From NCBI RefSeq assembly GCF_900659865.1, contig NZ_LR213805.1:1-36148 (forward strand): a stretch of 36,148 nt of DNA, given 5' to 3'. Shown here one piece after another: positions 8,078 through 18,156 of the stretch. Positions within the stretch are counted from its first letter, which is position 1. Every line of letters starts with the position of its first letter. The translations under genes were made by a program, and so were the position numbers. Below the pieces are notes generated by a model. It had not been told where the DNA came from and made no database searches. It was given only the letters and a program-made list of their open reading frames with translations. This DNA comes from Hyella patelloides LEGE 07179 (GTDB lineage Bacteria > Cyanobacteriota > Cyanobacteriia > Cyanobacteriales > Xenococcaceae).

Positions 8078-8917
8078 TTAGGGAGCTAAAACATAAGTAG
8101 GTTGAGTATCAAACCAAATTTCTGGGGAAAAGGGAAAGACAGGATATCCCACTCTTAATAAGCAAAGCCCCTTAGCTGGTGCTGAGTACTTAACTTTTTC
8201 TCGCTGGCGATTTTGCCATAATTCAGTAAAACTTGTAGGAGACAGGTTGCCTACGCCTACTTCTATCAAAAGTCCTACCAATAATCGCATCATGCCATAC
8301 AAAAAACCATCAGCTTGAATCTCTAGATGCAGAAACGAATTTTGTCGATAGCATTGAGCTACCTGAACATCAACCCAAGAATGCTTTCTATTCGATCCTG
8401 TTCTTCTAAAAGCTGATAGCTCATGTTTCCCAACCAAGGGGTCTAAAGCTTGTTGGATAGCTGTTTCATCTAAAGGAGCACGATAGTAATGCCAGGATAC
8501 AGATTTGACAAACAAATTAGGCAGTTTGTCTGTATAAATTGTATAACGATAGCGTCTCCAACTTGCTGAAAAACAAGCGTGCCAATCATTAGGGACTTGC
8601 GCTGAGGCTCTAATTAGGATACCTTCTGGTAATCGAGAATTAAGGATTTTTGCCCATTTGTGGGGCGGTATTGGCCCTATGTAGTTAAAATGAGCTACTT
8701 GGGCTGCTGCATGAACTCCTGCATCTGTTCTTCCTGCACCATAGATAGTTACAGGTTTATTTGTTGCAGAAGCAAGTGCAGTTTCAATCTCTCCTTGTAT
8801 AGTCCGTCCAATGGGCTGTCTTTGCCAACCGTTATATTTAGTACCTATATACTGAATTATAAGTGCTACTCTTTGTGCAGATGGATTTCGCTGTTCTGAG
8901 TCGTAAGTATTCATCAC
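8078..8917 (-). CDS. truA: tRNA pseudouridine(38-40) synthase TruA
   Basis: 279 aa. It isomerises uridines 38-40 in the tRNA anticodon stem-loop. The catalytic Asp65 lies in GAGRTDAGVHA, the hallmark of the family. The N-terminal IQYIGTKYNGWQRQP and the later DGFLYGMMRLLVG are further TruA signatures. The first two codons are GTG-ATG, so translation may start at 8917 or 8914. It sits 18 nt after rplQ, a position conserved in cyanobacteria and Firmicutes, probably cotranscribed with rpoA-rplQ. Confidence 0.97.
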   Translation of the reverse strand: MMNTYDSEQRNPSAQRVALIIQYIGTKYNGWQRQPIGRTIQGEIETALASATNKPVTIYGAGRTDAGVHAAAQVAHFNYIGPIPPHKWAKILNSRLPEGILIRASAQVPNDWHACFSASWRRYRYTIYTDKLPNLFVKSVSWHYYRAPLDETAIQQALDPLVGKHELSAFRRTGSNRKHSWVDVQVAQCYRQNSFLHLEIQADGFLYGMMRLLVGLLIEVGVGNLSPTSFTELWQNRQREKVKYSAPAKGLCLLRVGYPVFPFSPEIWFDTQPTYVLAP

Positions 8918-8935
8918 AGTCGATCCATGCTCTTG

Positions 8936-9286
8936 TCAGACTAGCTCAATAATTGCCATTTCTGCATTATCTCCACGACGGCGTTTAGTTCTCACAATGC
9001 GAGTATAACCACCTTGGCGGTCGCCATAACGATTGTTAACTTCTTGAAAAAGTTGACTAACTAATTCTTTGTCGTAAAGATAGCTCATGGCTCTCCGTCT
9101 AGCAGCAAGAGAGCCATCTTTAGCTAAAGTGATCATTCTTTCCACTTCACTACGTACTGCTTTAGCGCGAGTTTTGGTAGTGGTAATTTGACCATGACGG
9201 ATAATTTGAGTAGCTAGAGAGCGCAAAAGGGCTTTCCTCTGATCTGCTGGTAGTCCTAATTGGGGGACTTTACATCTATGACGCAT
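8936..9286 (-). CDS. rplQ: 50S ribosomal protein L17
   Basis: 116 aa. L17 lies at the bottom of the large subunit near the exit tunnel. The family start [20 protein letters not shown] and the second motif [18 protein letters not shown] are clear. The C-terminal half carries the expected [18 protein letters not shown]. It follows rpoA by 17 nt, the universal alpha-operon pair, so levels are likely tied to RNA polymerase alpha. Confidence 0.98.
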   Translation of the reverse strand: MRHRCKVPQLGLPADQRKALLRSLATQIIRHGQITTTKTRAKAVRSEVERMITLAKDGSLAARRRAMSYLYDKELVSQLFQEVNNRYGDRQGGYTRIVRTKRRRGDNAEMAIIELV

Positions 9287-9303
9287 GATTTTTGTTTTTT
9301 TAT

Positions 9304-10293
9304 TTAACTTTTACCTGATTTTTCTTGAGGCAAAGTAATGCCCAAACGCTTTTGCAAAGCCTCAATTACTTCATCGGCAGATTTTTGACCGAAGTTTTTG
9401 ATCTCAAGGAGGTCTTCTTGAGTGTAATCTAACAGGTCAGAAACAGAATTAATTTGCGCTCGCTTTAAACAATTGTAAGCTCTGACTGATAATTGCAACT
9501 CTTCGATGGGGATTTGACTTGTGGGATCTTCATCTTCTTGAATCTCATCATGAATTTCTTCTAAAGTCAGGTCTTTTAGCGGATTAAACATATCCACCAC
9601 TATTCCTGCTGCTTGAGACAAAGCTTCTTCAGGTTTGATACTACCGTTAGTCCAAATCTCCATCATGAGTCTTTCTCTGACTGCCGAACCATCTACCCTG
9701 GCATCTTCAACAGTAAAATTGACCTTGGTAACGGGCATAAATATGGCATCTATTTGCAGGAAATCTAAAGAACTCCCTTCGTCTCTGCCCCTTTCAACGG
9801 CTTTGTAACCTTTACCTTTCTCAATTTTGAACTCCATTTCTAAAGAAGCTCCGTCTGCTAAAGTAGCGACATATTGATTGGGATCGATTGACTCTACACC
9901 CGTAGGTAGAAGAAACTGATTAGCGGTTACTGTCCCAGGACCAGTAGCAACTAGACGACCAATTTCAGGCTGGTTAGTGTAGCTTTTGAGAATAATCTCT
10001 TTCATATTGAGAATAATCTCTAAAACATCTTCTCTAACCCCTTCGATGGTGGCAAATTCGTGGGTAGCAAAACCAAAATGATGTTCTTGCTTACTTTCAT
10101 CTTTTGCCATTCCTCCACCAATTCGGATTGCGGTAATCGCTGTTCCTTCAAGATTAGATAGCAGTACCCTTCTTAGCGCATTACCAAGGGTTGTACCTTG
10201 ACCACGCTCTAGGGGTTCAATGACAAACTTACTATATTGATGTTGATTTTTCTGTGTTTTGGATTCTACACACTCAATTTGAAATTGTGCCAC
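9304..10293 (-). CDS. rpoA: RNA polymerase alpha subunit
   Basis: 329 aa. The N-terminal domain (about residues 1-230) dimerises and nucleates core polymerase assembly; visible motifs are [20 protein letters not shown] and [21 protein letters not shown] flexible acidic linker ([11 protein letters not shown]) leads to the C-terminal domain (about 255-318), which contacts UP-element DNA and activators ([34 protein letters not shown]). It lies in the conserved rpsM-rpsK-rpoA-rplQ order, 94 nt after rpsK; that gap carries a short hairpin with CTTTGG/CCAAAG arms. Confidence 0.99.
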   Translation of the reverse strand: MAQFQIECVESKTQKNQHQYSKFVIEPLERGQGTTLGNALRRVLLSNLEGTAITAIRIGGGMAKDESKQEHHFGFATHEFATIEGVREDVLEIILNMKEIILKSYTNQPEIGRLVATGPGTVTANQFLLPTGVESIDPNQYVATLADGASLEMEFKIEKGKGYKAVERGRDEGSSLDFLQIDAIFMPVTKVNFTVEDARVDGSAVRERLMMEIWTNGSIKPEEALSQAAGIVVDMFNPLKDLTLEEIHDEIQEDEDPTSQIPIEELQLSVRAYNCLKRAQINSVSDLLDYTQEDLLEIKNFGQKSADEVIEALQKRLGITLPQEKSGKS

Positions 10294-10387
10294 AGATTGA
10301 CCTCCCTGACCTTTGACAGCGACTGACTCGTACTTTGGGCAATATAGCCAAAGAGTGTTTAATCACTAGAATATTAATTTAGTATTT

Positions 10388-10780
10388 TTATACTCTGCGT
10401 CGTTTTGGTGGACGACATCCATTATGAGGAATCGGAGTTACATCACGAATAAGAGTAATTTCTAATCCTACTGCCTGTAATGCCCTAATAGCGGTTTCTC
10501 GACCAGCACCAGGGCCACTTACCATAACTTCTATTTGGCGCATTCCTTGATCCATTGCTTTTCTTCCTGCACCATCGGCTGCGGTTTGAGCAGCAAAGGG
10601 AGTTCCTTTTTTGGCTCCTTTAAAACCACTAGAGCCAGCAGAAGCCCAAGATACTACATCCCCCCTAGTGTCAGATATAGTAACGATGGTATTGTTGAAG
10701 GTAGATTGAATGTGAGCTACTCCGTTAGGAATATTTTTTTTCTGTTTTCTTGCGCCGCTTTTTCTTTTTGGTTGCGCCAT
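10388..10780 (-). CDS. rpsK: 30S ribosomal protein S11
   Basis: 130 aa. S11 forms part of the platform near the mRNA exit and E site. Family signatures are [36 protein letters not shown] and the C-terminal [18 protein letters not shown]. The N terminus is Lys/Arg-rich. It follows rpsM by 45 nt, in standard alpha-operon order. Confidence 0.98.
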   Translation of the reverse strand: MAQPKRKSGARKQKKNIPNGVAHIQSTFNNTIVTISDTRGDVVSWASAGSSGFKGAKKGTPFAAQTAADGAGRKAMDQGMRQIEVMVSGPGAGRETAIRALQAVGLEITLIRDVTPIPHNGCRPPKRRRV

Positions 10781-10825
10781 TGTAATTCAATTAAAAAACT
10801 AGTTAGGTTGATTGAGTTTAATGCT

Positions 10826-11206
10826 TTACTTTCTGGGTGCTTTTTTCTTACCCGCTACGGTAAGTTTTCTACCTCGACGAGTACGACCATTAGTTCTGGT
10901 TCTTTGTCCGCGAACTGGTAAGCCCATACGGTGACGGCGACCTCGGTAAGTACCAATATCTGCCAACCTTTTAATGTTCATTGCTTCCCAGCGTCTCAAG
11001 TCTCCTTCGACTTGGTAGCTAGCTTCGATATGGGCGCGTAGTTTGGCAATATCTTCATCAGATAAATCTCTGACTCGAGTATCGGGGTTTACCCCTGTTG
11101 TTGCTAAGATATTTTGAGAACTGGACAATCCAATCCCAAAAATATAAGTCAGCCCAATTTCGACGCGTTTATCACGGGGAAGGTCGACACCTGAAATCCG
11201 TGCCAC
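10826..11206 (-). CDS. rpsM: 30S ribosomal protein S13
   Basis: 126 aa. S13 sits at the top of the 30S head and makes intersubunit bridges with L5. The start [20 protein letters not shown], the helix-hairpin-helix [14 protein letters not shown] and the basic tail [16 protein letters not shown] are diagnostic. It follows rpmJ by 66 nt, as in other bacteria. Confidence 0.98.
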   Translation of the reverse strand: MARISGVDLPRDKRVEIGLTYIFGIGLSSSQNILATTGVNPDTRVRDLSDEDIAKLRAHIEASYQVEGDLRRWEAMNIKRLADIGTYRGRRHRMGLPVRGQRTRTNGRTRRGRKLTVAGKKKAPRK

Positions 11207-11272
11207 GTGTTTATTCTCCTTATTTTTGTTTGGTTTACATGAATCTTAATGGTTCGTAATGATGGGAGTAAC

Positions 11273-11386
11273 TTATCCTTGGCGTTGTTTATGTTTCGGA
11301 TTGTTACAAATCACCATAACGCGACCGCGTCTTTTGATGACACGGCATTTTTCACACATTTTCTTGACTGATGGTCTAACTTTCAT
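11273..11386 (-). CDS. rpmJ: 50S ribosomal protein L36 (37 aa)
   Basis: The minus strand from the ATG at 11386 to TAA at 11273-11275 encodes 37 residues beginning [20 protein letters not shown] and ending [10 protein letters not shown]. The zinc-ribbon ligands Cys11, Cys14, Cys27 and His32 are all present, so this is the zinc-binding form, in contrast to the zinc-free L31 of the same block. Its place between infA and rpsM is the conserved one. L36 binds 23S rRNA near the GTPase-associated region late in assembly. Confidence 0.97.
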   Translation of the reverse strand: MKVRPSVKKMCEKCRVIKRRGRVMVICNNPKHKQRQG

Positions 11387-11500
11387 CCCTATCTGTCTGC
11401 AACACTGCAAGCCTATAATTATACTTATATTTCGATCTGATGTCAAAGTCCCTGTGTTATTATAGTATGGTTAAAAATTTATACTACAAAAACTGGAGTA

Positions 11501-11725
11501 CTATTTATTTTTGAGGCGATAAGTAATTCTTCCTTTTGTTAAGTCATAAGGGGTAAGTTCCACTTTAACGCGATCGCCAGGAAGGATTTTGATATAATTG
11601 CGACGTATCTTGCCAGAAATATGAGCTAGTACATTAAACCCATTATCTAGATCGACACGAAACATAGCATTGGGTAGAGACTCTGTCACCGTCCCTTCCA
11701 TTTCAATTAGGTCTTGTTTTGACAA
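11501..11725 (-). CDS. infA: Translation initiation factor IF-1
   Basis: 74 aa, a single OB-fold. IF-1 occupies the 30S A site during initiation and cooperates with IF-2 and IF-3. Characteristic segments are [39 protein letters not shown] and the C-terminal [10 protein letters not shown]. The order adk, infA, rpmJ, rpsM matches other bacteria. The 114-nt gap to rpmJ is large for this block and could hold a processing or promoter site, though I see no clear one. Confidence 0.98.
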   Translation of the reverse strand: MSKQDLIEMEGTVTESLPNAMFRVDLDNGFNVLAHISGKIRRNYIKILPGDRVKVELTPYDLTKGRITYRLKNK

Positions 11726-11767
11726 TTGAGATTTCCTCCGTTGGGGGTTGATTTTTGCTCACAAATC

Positions 11768-12322
11768 TTAATTATTAATAATTGCTTGCAAAGAATTAGT
11801 TACTTCTGTCATTGAAAGATTGCCATTAATCGATTTTAAAGAACCACGTTCAGAATAGTAATTAGTTACAGGTACAGTATCTTGATGATAAATCTCTAAA
11901 CGACGACGAATAGTGGATTCATTATCGTCTTTTCTCTTTCTTTCTAATAAACGTTCGATGAGAATTTCGGTAGGAACTTCAAGATTGAGAACTAGATCTG
12001 CCGTTGAGCCTAGTTCAGCGAGTAATTTGTCTAGAAAAGCAGCTTGACTTACATTACGGGGAAAACCATCTAGAATCCAACCTTCTTTAGTATCTGGTTG
12101 ACTAAGGCGTTCTTTGATTAGATCGAGAATTAATTCATCAGGAACTAATTCGCCTCGATCCATATAACCTTGAGCCTTTTGTCCTAAAATAGTCTTATCT
12201 TTAACGGCTGCTCTTAAAATGTCCCCCGTGGAAATGTGAGGTATGGAGTATATTTCTGACAATAATTGTGCTTGAGTGCCTTTTCCTGCGCCAGGAGGAC
12301 CCAAAAAAATCAATTTTTTCAC
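11768..12322 (-). CDS. adk: Adenylate kinase, short-LID type
   Basis: 184 aa. It catalyses ATP + AMP to 2 ADP. The P-loop GPPGAGKGT is at residues 8-16, and the NMP-binding segment ISTGDILRAAV and the motif WILDGFPRN follow. The LID is the short form (after LLERKRKDD), without the inserted four-Cys zinc lid of longer bacterial enzymes; 184 aa is normal for cyanobacteria. The start is GTG. It lies between secY and infA as in many bacteria, after a 140-nt gap. Confidence 0.97.
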   Translation of the reverse strand: MKKLIFLGPPGAGKGTQAQLLSEIYSIPHISTGDILRAAVKDKTILGQKAQGYMDRGELVPDELILDLIKERLSQPDTKEGWILDGFPRNVSQAAFLDKLLAELGSTADLVLNLEVPTEILIERLLERKRKDDNESTIRRRLEIYHQDTVPVTNYYSERGSLKSINGNLSMTEVTNSLQAIINN

Positions 12323-12445
12323 TGCTCTTTATACTGATAACAGAAAAAAGTAACTCTGCGATTATCTTAAAATAGATATTTGGTTGTCACTTGAATTCCG
12401 TTGTTTGTATCCTCCAAAAAAATTAGTTACGTCTCAGAAGAAATA

Positions 12446-12460
12446 AACGATCGCATCGTT
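12446..12460 (-). other. Short hairpin immediately after the secY stop
   Basis: AACGAT and ATCGTT form a perfect 6-bp stem with a 3-nt loop, two bases past the secY stop codon, at the start of the 140-nt gap before adk. There is no U-tract, so it is more likely an mRNA-processing or stability element than a terminator. The stem includes a HIP1-like GATCGC core. Confidence 0.3.
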
Positions 12461-12462
12461 AT

Positions 12463-13785
12463 TTATTGCTTAACCATTCCCTCATAACGTTGAGAAATCA
12501 CGTAGGTTTGTATTTGTTTTGCGGTGTCAATAGCCACACCTACTAAAATCAGTAAAGATGTAGCACCAAAACCGTTGAATGTTTGTACTCTGGTAGCTGC
12601 TTCAATCAAGCTGGGAACTGTTACCACGATTGCCAAGAAGATTGCACCCAACAAAGTTAAACGATTCATTACTTTTTCTAGGTAAGCACTTGTAGCTTTA
12701 CCAGGACGAATCCCAGGAATGGAAGTACCCATCTTTTTCAAGTTTTGGGACATATCCACAGGATTCATAATGAGAGAGGCGTAGAAGTAACTAAAGAAGA
12801 GAATTAAAAGAGATTGAAAAGCGATCGCTATCCAGTTAATTTCTCCTCTCAAGGGAGTGACTGCGTTAGCAAATTGTGCCAAAATACGACCAAAAGTACT
12901 ATCTCCATTAGCAAACTGGGCCAAAGAAGTAGGCAAACTGATTACAGCAGTGGCAAAAATAATTGGCATAACACCACCCTGGTTAAGTCTTAAAGGCAAA
13001 TAACTGGTTCTCTCGCGATACAATCTTCTACCTACTTGACGACGAGCAGAAATAATGGGAATTCTTCTTGTCCCTTCTTGGACAAAAACAATCCCGACGA
13101 TAGTAACTAAAAAAACTAAAATTAAGATAACAACTTGAGCTACAGCTTCTCTGCCACCCTGTTGAGCAAATTCGATGGTGTTACCCAAATTTTTAGGCAA
13201 GGTAGCAACAATGTTGATAAAAATCAACAGAGAAGCTCCGTTACCAATACCTCGTTCAGTGATTAGCTCGGAAACCCACATGACAAACATTGAGCCAGCA
13301 GTTAGAGCCAATACTGTTTCTAAAATAAACCAAATTCCTGGTTCTACCGCATAAGGGCGAAGTAAACCAACGGTTAAACCAGAGCTTTGAAGAATTGCCC
13401 ATCCTAAAGCAATATAACGAGTAATCTGAGAAATTTTGCGTCTTCCAGCTTCTCCTTCATTTTTTTGTAAATCTTCTAAAGCGGGAATAGCAGCCGTTAA
13501 TAGCTGCATAATTATAGAAGCATTAATAAAAGGTAAAATTCCTAGAGCAAAAATCCCCAAAGCTGATAAACCTCCCCCTGTAAAGATATCTAAGAATCCT
13601 AATACGGGAAGGTTTTGTACTGCTTCGGCGAATCTAACTCGATCGATCCCTGGTACGGGGATAAATATGCCTAAACGAACTAATACTAAAAGACCGATGG
13701 TAATTAGCAGCCGACCCCGAAGACCAGCAGCTTGCGCCATCTGTAAAAATGTTTCTTGTGCAGTAGGTGTTTTATCTCGAACCAT
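12463..13785 (-). CDS. secY: Preprotein translocase channel subunit SecY
   Basis: 440 aa with about ten membrane-spanning segments. SecY forms the protein-conducting channel with SecE and SecG in the plasma and thylakoid membranes. The N-terminal RLGIFIPVPGID and plug region GGGLSALGIFALGILPFINA are typical, as are GIGNGASLLIFINIVATLP and the cytoplasmic loop RRIPIISARRQVG, which engages the ribosome or SecA. It keeps the conserved spc-operon position after rplO. The 112-nt gap upstream contains a palindromic motif also found upstream of rplC. Confidence 0.98.
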   Translation of the reverse strand: MVRDKTPTAQETFLQMAQAAGLRGRLLITIGLLVLVRLGIFIPVPGIDRVRFAEAVQNLPVLGFLDIFTGGGLSALGIFALGILPFINASIIMQLLTAAIPALEDLQKNEGEAGRRKISQITRYIALGWAILQSSGLTVGLLRPYAVEPGIWFILETVLALTAGSMFVMWVSELITERGIGNGASLLIFINIVATLPKNLGNTIEFAQQGGREAVAQVVILILVFLVTIVGIVFVQEGTRRIPIISARRQVGRRLYRERTSYLPLRLNQGGVMPIIFATAVISLPTSLAQFANGDSTFGRILAQFANAVTPLRGEINWIAIAFQSLLILFFSYFYASLIMNPVDMSQNLKKMGTSIPGIRPGKATSAYLEKVMNRLTLLGAIFLAIVVTVPSLIEAATRVQTFNGFGATSLLILVGVAIDTAKQIQTYVISQRYEGMVKQ

Positions 13786-13867
13786 GCAAGGCTACCTCTA
13801 TCTTGGTGGGAAGTAAATTAAGTTATTAGGTGAAAATCTTATATTGTTTTTATTGTTACACCTTCAA

Positions 13868-13895
13868 ACTTATGATATATCAAGTGGAGTATCTT
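13868..13895. promoter_or_regulatory. Palindrome-centred motif in the rplO-secY gap
   Basis: ACTTATGATATATCAAGTGG contains the perfect 10-bp palindrome TGATATATCA flanked by near-symmetric ACTT and AAGT. A near copy occurs at 23288-23313. It sits between the rplO stop and the secY start, about 85 nt upstream of secY in transcript direction. It could be a regulator site or a small dispersed repeat. Confidence 0.35.
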
Positions 13896-13897
13896 GC

Positions 13898-14347
13898 TTA
13901 ATTGGTGATTACTTCACAGCTACCACCAGCAGCTTCAATTTTAGTTTTAGCACTGTTGGTAAAAGCTGCTGCTTTAACGGTAAGAGCAACGGAAAGCTCA
14001 CCATTACCTAGAATTTTTAAAGGACCATCGTTTGTGGTAACTACACCATTTTCTAACAAAGAATCTAAGGTTACTTCTGTATTAGCAGGTAAAGAGGCTA
14101 ACTTTTCTACGTTAATAATGGTGTAATGTTTTTGATTAACTAATTGAAAATGTTTTAGTTTGGGAACACGGCGATACAAAGGCATTTGACCCCCTTCAAA
14201 TCCTGGTTTTGTGCCAGTACCAGAACGAGATTTTTGACCCCGCATTCCAAAACCACAGCTAGCTCCCTGTCCAGCAGAAATGCCACGACCGACTCTGCGT
14301 TTACGTTTTTTAGAACCTGGTTGAGGGGCTATTTCATTTAATTTCAT
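13898..14347 (-). CDS. rplO: 50S ribosomal protein L15
   Basis: 149 aa. L15 is a late-assembly 50S protein with a long basic N-terminal extension threading into 23S rRNA. Visible signatures are [40 protein letters not shown] and the C-terminal [20 protein letters not shown]. It follows rpsE by 27 nt without an intervening rpmD (L30), as is normal for cyanobacteria. Confidence 0.98.
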   Translation of the reverse strand: MKLNEIAPQPGSKKRKRRVGRGISAGQGASCGFGMRGQKSRSGTGTKPGFEGGQMPLYRRVPKLKHFQLVNQKHYTIINVEKLASLPANTEVTLDSLLENGVVTTNDGPLKILGNGELSVALTVKAAAFTNSAKTKIEAAGGSCEVITN

Positions 14348-14374
14348 TGCTCGATATTCTCCTAGATGTAATTT

Positions 14375-14902
14375 TTAAGCATACAATTGTTCTAGCGAAA
14401 TACCTCTTTCTTTTGCTACTTCAGAGAAAGTGCGTAAACCATTAAGAGCGTCAATTGCTGCTCTAGCATTGTTCAAAGGGTTATTAGAACCTAACTGTTT
14501 AGCTAAAATATTCTTAATTCCCGCAAGCTCTAGAACAGTACGTACAGCACCCCCTGCAATTACCCCAGTACCAGGAGCAGCAGGACGCATAAATACTTTA
14601 GCTCCTCCAGAAATGCCATTGGTAACATGAGATATCGAACTAGCTTTGTTGAGGGATACTTCTACTAGTTGTTTCTTGGCATCTGCAACACCTTTACGGA
14701 CAGCACCAATAACATCAGCAGCTTTTCCGACACCAACACCTACTTGACCTTTTTCATTGCCCACAACCACAATGGCGCGGAAACTTAGTTTTTTACCGCC
14801 TTTTACTACTTTACTAACACGGCGAATTTGAACAACTCTTTCTTGCCAGTTAGAATCTTTTTCTTTTGAGCGACTTTTTTTGCGAGATTTGGTTTTTGCC
14901 AT
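14375..14902 (-). CDS. rpsE: 30S ribosomal protein S5
   Basis: 175 aa. S5 lies at the mRNA entry channel and affects decoding fidelity. The double-stranded-RNA-binding-like N-terminal domain ([20 protein letters not shown], then [17 protein letters not shown]) and the C-terminal domain with [17 protein letters not shown] are clear. The N-terminal 20 residues are Lys/Ser-rich. It follows rplR by 27 nt. Confidence 0.98.
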   Translation of the reverse strand: MAKTKSRKKSRSKEKDSNWQERVVQIRRVSKVVKGGKKLSFRAIVVVGNEKGQVGVGVGKAADVIGAVRKGVADAKKQLVEVSLNKASSISHVTNGISGGAKVFMRPAAPGTGVIAGGAVRTVLELAGIKNILAKQLGSNNPLNNARAAIDALNGLRTFSEVAKERGISLEQLYA

Positions 14903-14929
14903 GATTTGTAATGAAGATTTTGCTAAAAA

Positions 14930-15292
14930 TTAAAAGTCCAGACCTGCTTCGCGAGCAGCATCCGCCAGAGATTGAATTCTGCCGTGGTAGAGATTGCCTC
15001 CACGGTCAAAAACCACTCTAGTAACTCCCTTAGCTAAAGTTCTTTGGGCAACCAGTTTCCCCACCGCAGAAGAAGCGTCACGAGTAGCAGTCGCGCTGAT
15101 GCTTTGCTTAACATCGGGATCTAAGGTAGATGCAGCAGCCAAGGTATGCTGTGCTACATCATCAATTACTTGGGCATAGATATGATTGTTGGAGCGAAAC
15201 ACTGACAAACGAGGACGCTCTGGAGTTCCACTTACTTTTTTGCGTATACGTTGGTGACGACGACCAACTGATTTTTTGCGAGATAATTTCAT
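14930..15292 (-). CDS. rplR: 50S ribosomal protein L18
   Basis: 120 aa. L18 binds 5S rRNA with L5 in the central protuberance. The basic N terminus [20 protein letters not shown], the strand [18 protein letters not shown] and the C-terminal [20 protein letters not shown] + AREAGL are family features. It follows rplF by only 5 nt, indicating coupled translation. Confidence 0.98.
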   Translation of the reverse strand: MKLSRKKSVGRRHQRIRKKVSGTPERPRLSVFRSNNHIYAQVIDDVAQHTLAAASTLDPDVKQSISATATRDASSAVGKLVAQRTLAKGVTRVVFDRGGNLYHGRIQSLADAAREAGLDF

Positions 15293-15297
15293 AGTGT

Positions 15298-15834
15298 TTA
15301 TTTACCTGTCTTACCTGCTTTACGTCTTACTTGTTCTCCAAGGTAACGAATTCCTTTTCCTTTATATGGTTCAGGAGGTCTAACTGCTCGAATTCTGGCA
15401 GCAACGTTGCCCAAGACTTCTTTATCAATACCGTTGAGGACTACTTCGGTATTCTTTTCTACAGCTACCTGGATTCCTTCTGGCATCTGCATTTCTACTG
15501 GGTTACTGTAGCCAACATTCAGGGTCAATTTTTTACCTTGAGCTTGGGCGCGATAACCTACCCCTTGAATTTGCAGTCTTTTTTCAAAACCTTTGGATAC
15601 ACCCTCTACCATATTCGCTACCAAAGTACGAGAAAGACCATGACGTTGACGGGCAATACGAGAGTTGTTTTCGGGGGATACTTTTACAGTGGAACCTTCT
15701 TGTGCAACCACTATCGCACTGGGTAATTCTCTTGATAAAGTGCCTTTTGGTCCTTTAATAGTGACATGACGACCTTTAATATCCACAGATACTTGATCTG
15801 GGATTGGAACGGGCTGCTTGCCAATTCGTGACAT
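15298..15834 (-). CDS. rplF: 50S ribosomal protein L6
   Basis: 178 aa. L6 lies near the sarcin-ricin loop and factor-binding site. The start [20 protein letters not shown], the duplicated beta domain and the C-terminal signature [20 protein letters not shown] (ending RRKAGKTGK) are diagnostic. It lies 18 nt after rpsH and 5 nt before rplR. Confidence 0.98.
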   Translation of the reverse strand: MSRIGKQPVPIPDQVSVDIKGRHVTIKGPKGTLSRELPSAIVVAQEGSTVKVSPENNSRIARQRHGLSRTLVANMVEGVSKGFEKRLQIQGVGYRAQAQGKKLTLNVGYSNPVEMQMPEGIQVAVEKNTEVVLNGIDKEVLGNVAARIRAVRPPEPYKGKGIRYLGEQVRRKAGKTGK

Positions 15835-15852
15835 AAATAATTACTCCTTAAA

Positions 15853-16254
15853 TTACCAGACGTAACAGAGGATTTCTCCTCCAACGCCCTGACGACGGGC
15901 TTCGCGGTCTGTCATTACTCCACGGGAAGTGGATACAATAGCAATGCCAATTCCGCCTAATACACGAGGTATGTCTTTGCGTTTAGAATAAACCCTCAAT
16001 CCTGGTTTACTGACTCTTTTAAGTCTACTAATAGTTGGTTGGCGATTTTTACCATGATATTTAAGAGAAATAGCGAGGTATTTTTTTATACCTTCTCCTG
16101 TTTCTTCATATTCACCGATAAAGCCTTCTTCCTTGAGTACCTGAGCAATACTTCGAGTCATGTTTGTTGCAGGTACTTGAGTTGTTGGATGCTTGACCAT
16201 ACAGGCATTACGAATGCGGGTTAGCATATCTGAGATAGTATCGTTTGCTGCCAT
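15853..16254 (-). CDS. rpsH: 30S ribosomal protein S8
   Basis: 133 aa. S8 binds 16S rRNA helix 21 and organises the central domain; in E. coli it autoregulates the spc operon by binding the L5 message. [20 protein letters not shown] at the start and [20 protein letters not shown] near the end are diagnostic. It directly follows rplE by 34 nt with no rpsN (S14) between, the cyanobacterial arrangement. Confidence 0.98.
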   Translation of the reverse strand: MAANDTISDMLTRIRNACMVKHPTTQVPATNMTRSIAQVLKEEGFIGEYEETGEGIKKYLAISLKYHGKNRQPTISRLKRVSKPGLRVYSKRKDIPRVLGGIGIAIVSTSRGVMTDREARRQGVGGEILCYVW

Positions 16255-16288
16255 TATTCCCTTTTGTTATCTCCCGATTTTAATCAAG

Positions 16289-16834
16289 TTAGTTTTTACG
16301 AAAGGGCATTCCCATTTCTTGAAGCAAAGCACGCCCTTCCTCATCGGTATTGGCGGTAGTAACGATGGAAATGTCCATACCCCGAATTTGATCGATAGCG
16401 TCATAATCAATTTCGGGAAAAATTAGTTGCTCTCTGACCCCAAGACTATAGTTACCGCGTCCATCGAAACTTTTGGCACTAATGCCACGAAAGTCACGGA
16501 TGCGAGGTAAAGCTAAGTGAATGAGCCGTTCGAGAAATGCGTACATCCGCTCACCACGAAGAGTTACCATTACTCCTACAGGCATTCCTTGACGGATTTT
16601 AAAACCCGCGATCGCTTTTTTTGCCCTAGTGACAACGGGTTTTTGTCCTGTAATAGTTGCTAATTCATTAATTGAAGATTCTAAAGCTTTCGCGTTTTGA
16701 GATGCTTCCCCTAAACCTCGGTTAATAATAATTTTGTCAACTTTCGGAACTTGGTGAATGTTACTGTAACCAAACTGTTCTTTGAGCTTGGGTACAATGT
16801 CTTTTTTGTAGTCTTCTTTAAGCTTAACTGCCAT
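16289..16834 (-). CDS. rplE: 50S ribosomal protein L5
   Basis: 181 aa. L5 carries 5S rRNA into the central protuberance and contacts P-site tRNA. Recognisable segments are [40 protein letters not shown] and [20 protein letters not shown]; the C terminus reads [20 protein letters not shown]. The gap to rplX upstream is 73 nt. Confidence 0.98.
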   Translation of the reverse strand: MAVKLKEDYKKDIVPKLKEQFGYSNIHQVPKVDKIIINRGLGEASQNAKALESSINELATITGQKPVVTRAKKAIAGFKIRQGMPVGVMVTLRGERMYAFLERLIHLALPRIRDFRGISAKSFDGRGNYSLGVREQLIFPEIDYDAIDQIRGMDISIVTTANTDEEGRALLQEMGMPFRKN

Positions 16835-16907
16835 AGTTTTTTACTCTTAATTATTTCCTGGGCTTGGTCAGGACTCTGCGGAATAAAGTTAATGATTGAC
16901 TATTAAA

Positions 16908-17252
16908 TTAATCAATAATTTCGCCAGTCTTTTTGAGGACACGCACTTTACGACCATCTTCAGTAACGGTGTAGCCGACACGACTAGCAACTTTTTCTTT
17001 CTCGGAATAAAGCATCACGTTAGAACTATTAATGGGAGCTTCAAACGTAGCAATTTGCCCTGATTCCCCATCTTGTTGGGGTTTAACGTGCTTGGTACGA
17101 ATATTGACCCCTTTAACCACTACTTGGCTAGTTTTAGGTAGAGTTTGCAAAATTTCTGCTACCTTTCCTTTGTCACGACCAGAAATCACCTGAATAGTGT
17201 CTCCTTTTTTGACGTGCATTTTATAGCGTTGGGGCTTTTTAGTTTTTGCCAT
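16908..17252 (-). CDS. rplX: 50S ribosomal protein L24
   Basis: 114 aa. L24 initiates large-subunit assembly and lies near the tunnel exit. The KOW motif [20 protein letters not shown] is clear, followed by [20 protein letters not shown]. The start shares one base with the rplN stop, implying translational coupling. Confidence 0.98.
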   Translation of the reverse strand: MAKTKKPQRYKMHVKKGDTIQVISGRDKGKVAEILQTLPKTSQVVVKGVNIRTKHVKPQQDGESGQIATFEAPINSSNVMLYSEKEKVASRVGYTVTEDGRKVRVLKKTGEIID

Positions 17253-17620
17253 TAGATTACCTCCGGAGCTAGAGATACGATTTTAGTAAAGTTTTTCTCT
17301 CTTAACTCCCGCGCTACAGGTCCAAAAACCCTGGTTCCTCGGGGGTTATTATCAGTATTAATGATTACCGCAGCATTATCATCAAAGCGAATACTCATGC
17401 CACTATCTCTACGTAAGGGCTGTTTGGTGCGAACCACCACTGCTCTAACGACATCGGATTTTTTGACTGCCATGTTAGGTAAGGCATCTTTGACTACAGC
17501 GGTAATAACATCGCCAATGCTGGCGTAGGTGGCGTTACCTTTACCCAGAACTCGTAAACACATTAGCTTACGCGCTCCACTATTATCGGCAACATTAAGA
17601 TAAGTCTGTTGTTGTATCAC
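17252..17620 (-). CDS. rplN: 50S ribosomal protein L14
   Basis: 122 aa, invariant family length. L14 sits at the subunit interface and is the docking site of the silencing factor RsfS. The start [20 protein letters not shown] and the segments [20 protein letters not shown] and [18 protein letters not shown] are diagnostic. It follows rpsQ by 26 nt and overlaps rplX by one base. Confidence 0.99.
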   Translation of the reverse strand: MIQQQTYLNVADNSGARKLMCLRVLGKGNATYASIGDVITAVVKDALPNMAVKKSDVVRAVVVRTKQPLRRDSGMSIRFDDNAAVIINTDNNPRGTRVFGPVARELREKNFTKIVSLAPEVI

Positions 17621-17646
17621 GGTGGTTAGATTTATCTAAATAAGAG

Positions 17647-17895
17647 TTAAGAATTTTTATTGTCTAAAATTTCTGCCACAGTCCAGCGTTTAGTACGACT
17701 GAGGGGTCTAGTTTCGCGGATTCTCACGCGATCGCCAATTTTGCATTGGTTTGATTCGTCGTGAACTTTATATTTTTTAGTGCGAACTACAATTTTTTTG
17801 TATTTGGGGTGAGGAGAACGGTTTTCGATAGCAACAACTACGGTTTTATCCATTTTGTCGCTTACTACTTCCCCTACTCTTTCTTTTACTGCCAT
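17647..17895 (-). CDS. rpsQ: 30S ribosomal protein S17
   Basis: 82 aa, an OB-fold that binds 16S rRNA early in assembly. [20 protein letters not shown] and the signature [20 protein letters not shown] are clear. It lies 9 nt after rpmC in the invariant rplP-rpmC-rpsQ order. Confidence 0.98.
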   Translation of the reverse strand: MAVKERVGEVVSDKMDKTVVVAIENRSPHPKYKKIVVRTKKYKVHDESNQCKIGDRVRIRETRPLSRTKRWTVAEILDNKNS

Positions 17896-17904
17896 AACTA
17901 TTAA

Positions 17905-18153
17905 TTATTCCTGTTCAGAATTGTCTTGTGTAGTGGGTGCAATATTTAGTGCAATATTTAGCTGACGCTCGCGCTCTACTGTTAACAATTGAGAGAGGCG
18001 ATGTTTCGTATGTTTAAACAAATGGGGTTTTTCCAAACGGCGAGTTGCTTGTTCCAGTCTTAACTGAAACAGTTCCCGCTTTACAGCTAAAATTTCTGCT
18101 GCGAGATCTTCGTCGCTGAACTTTCTCGCGTCTTCTATACTGGGTAAAGCCAT
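17905..18153 (-). CDS. rpmC: 50S ribosomal protein L29
   Basis: 82 aa, longer than the roughly 65-aa E. coli protein because of a polar C-terminal extension (after [20 protein letters not shown]). L29 is a two-helix protein at the tunnel exit, near the chaperone and SRP docking site. [20 protein letters not shown] and the helix with [18 protein letters not shown] identify it. It follows rplP by 3 nt. Confidence 0.95.
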   Translation of the reverse strand: MALPSIEDARKFSDEDLAAEILAVKRELFQLRLEQATRRLEKPHLFKHTKHRLSQLLTVERERQLNIALNIAPTTQDNSEQE

Positions 18154-18156
18154 AGT

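Noticed and set aside
15331-15726. 131-codon plus-strand frame opposite rplF
   Set aside because: Lies entirely within the conserved L6 gene on the other strand; its composition follows from antisense codons.
16255-16288. Missing rpsN between rplE and rpsH read as a deletion
   Set aside because: Cyanobacteria normally lack rpsN at this position, as they lack rpsJ before rplC and rpmD after rpsE; this is lineage-typical.
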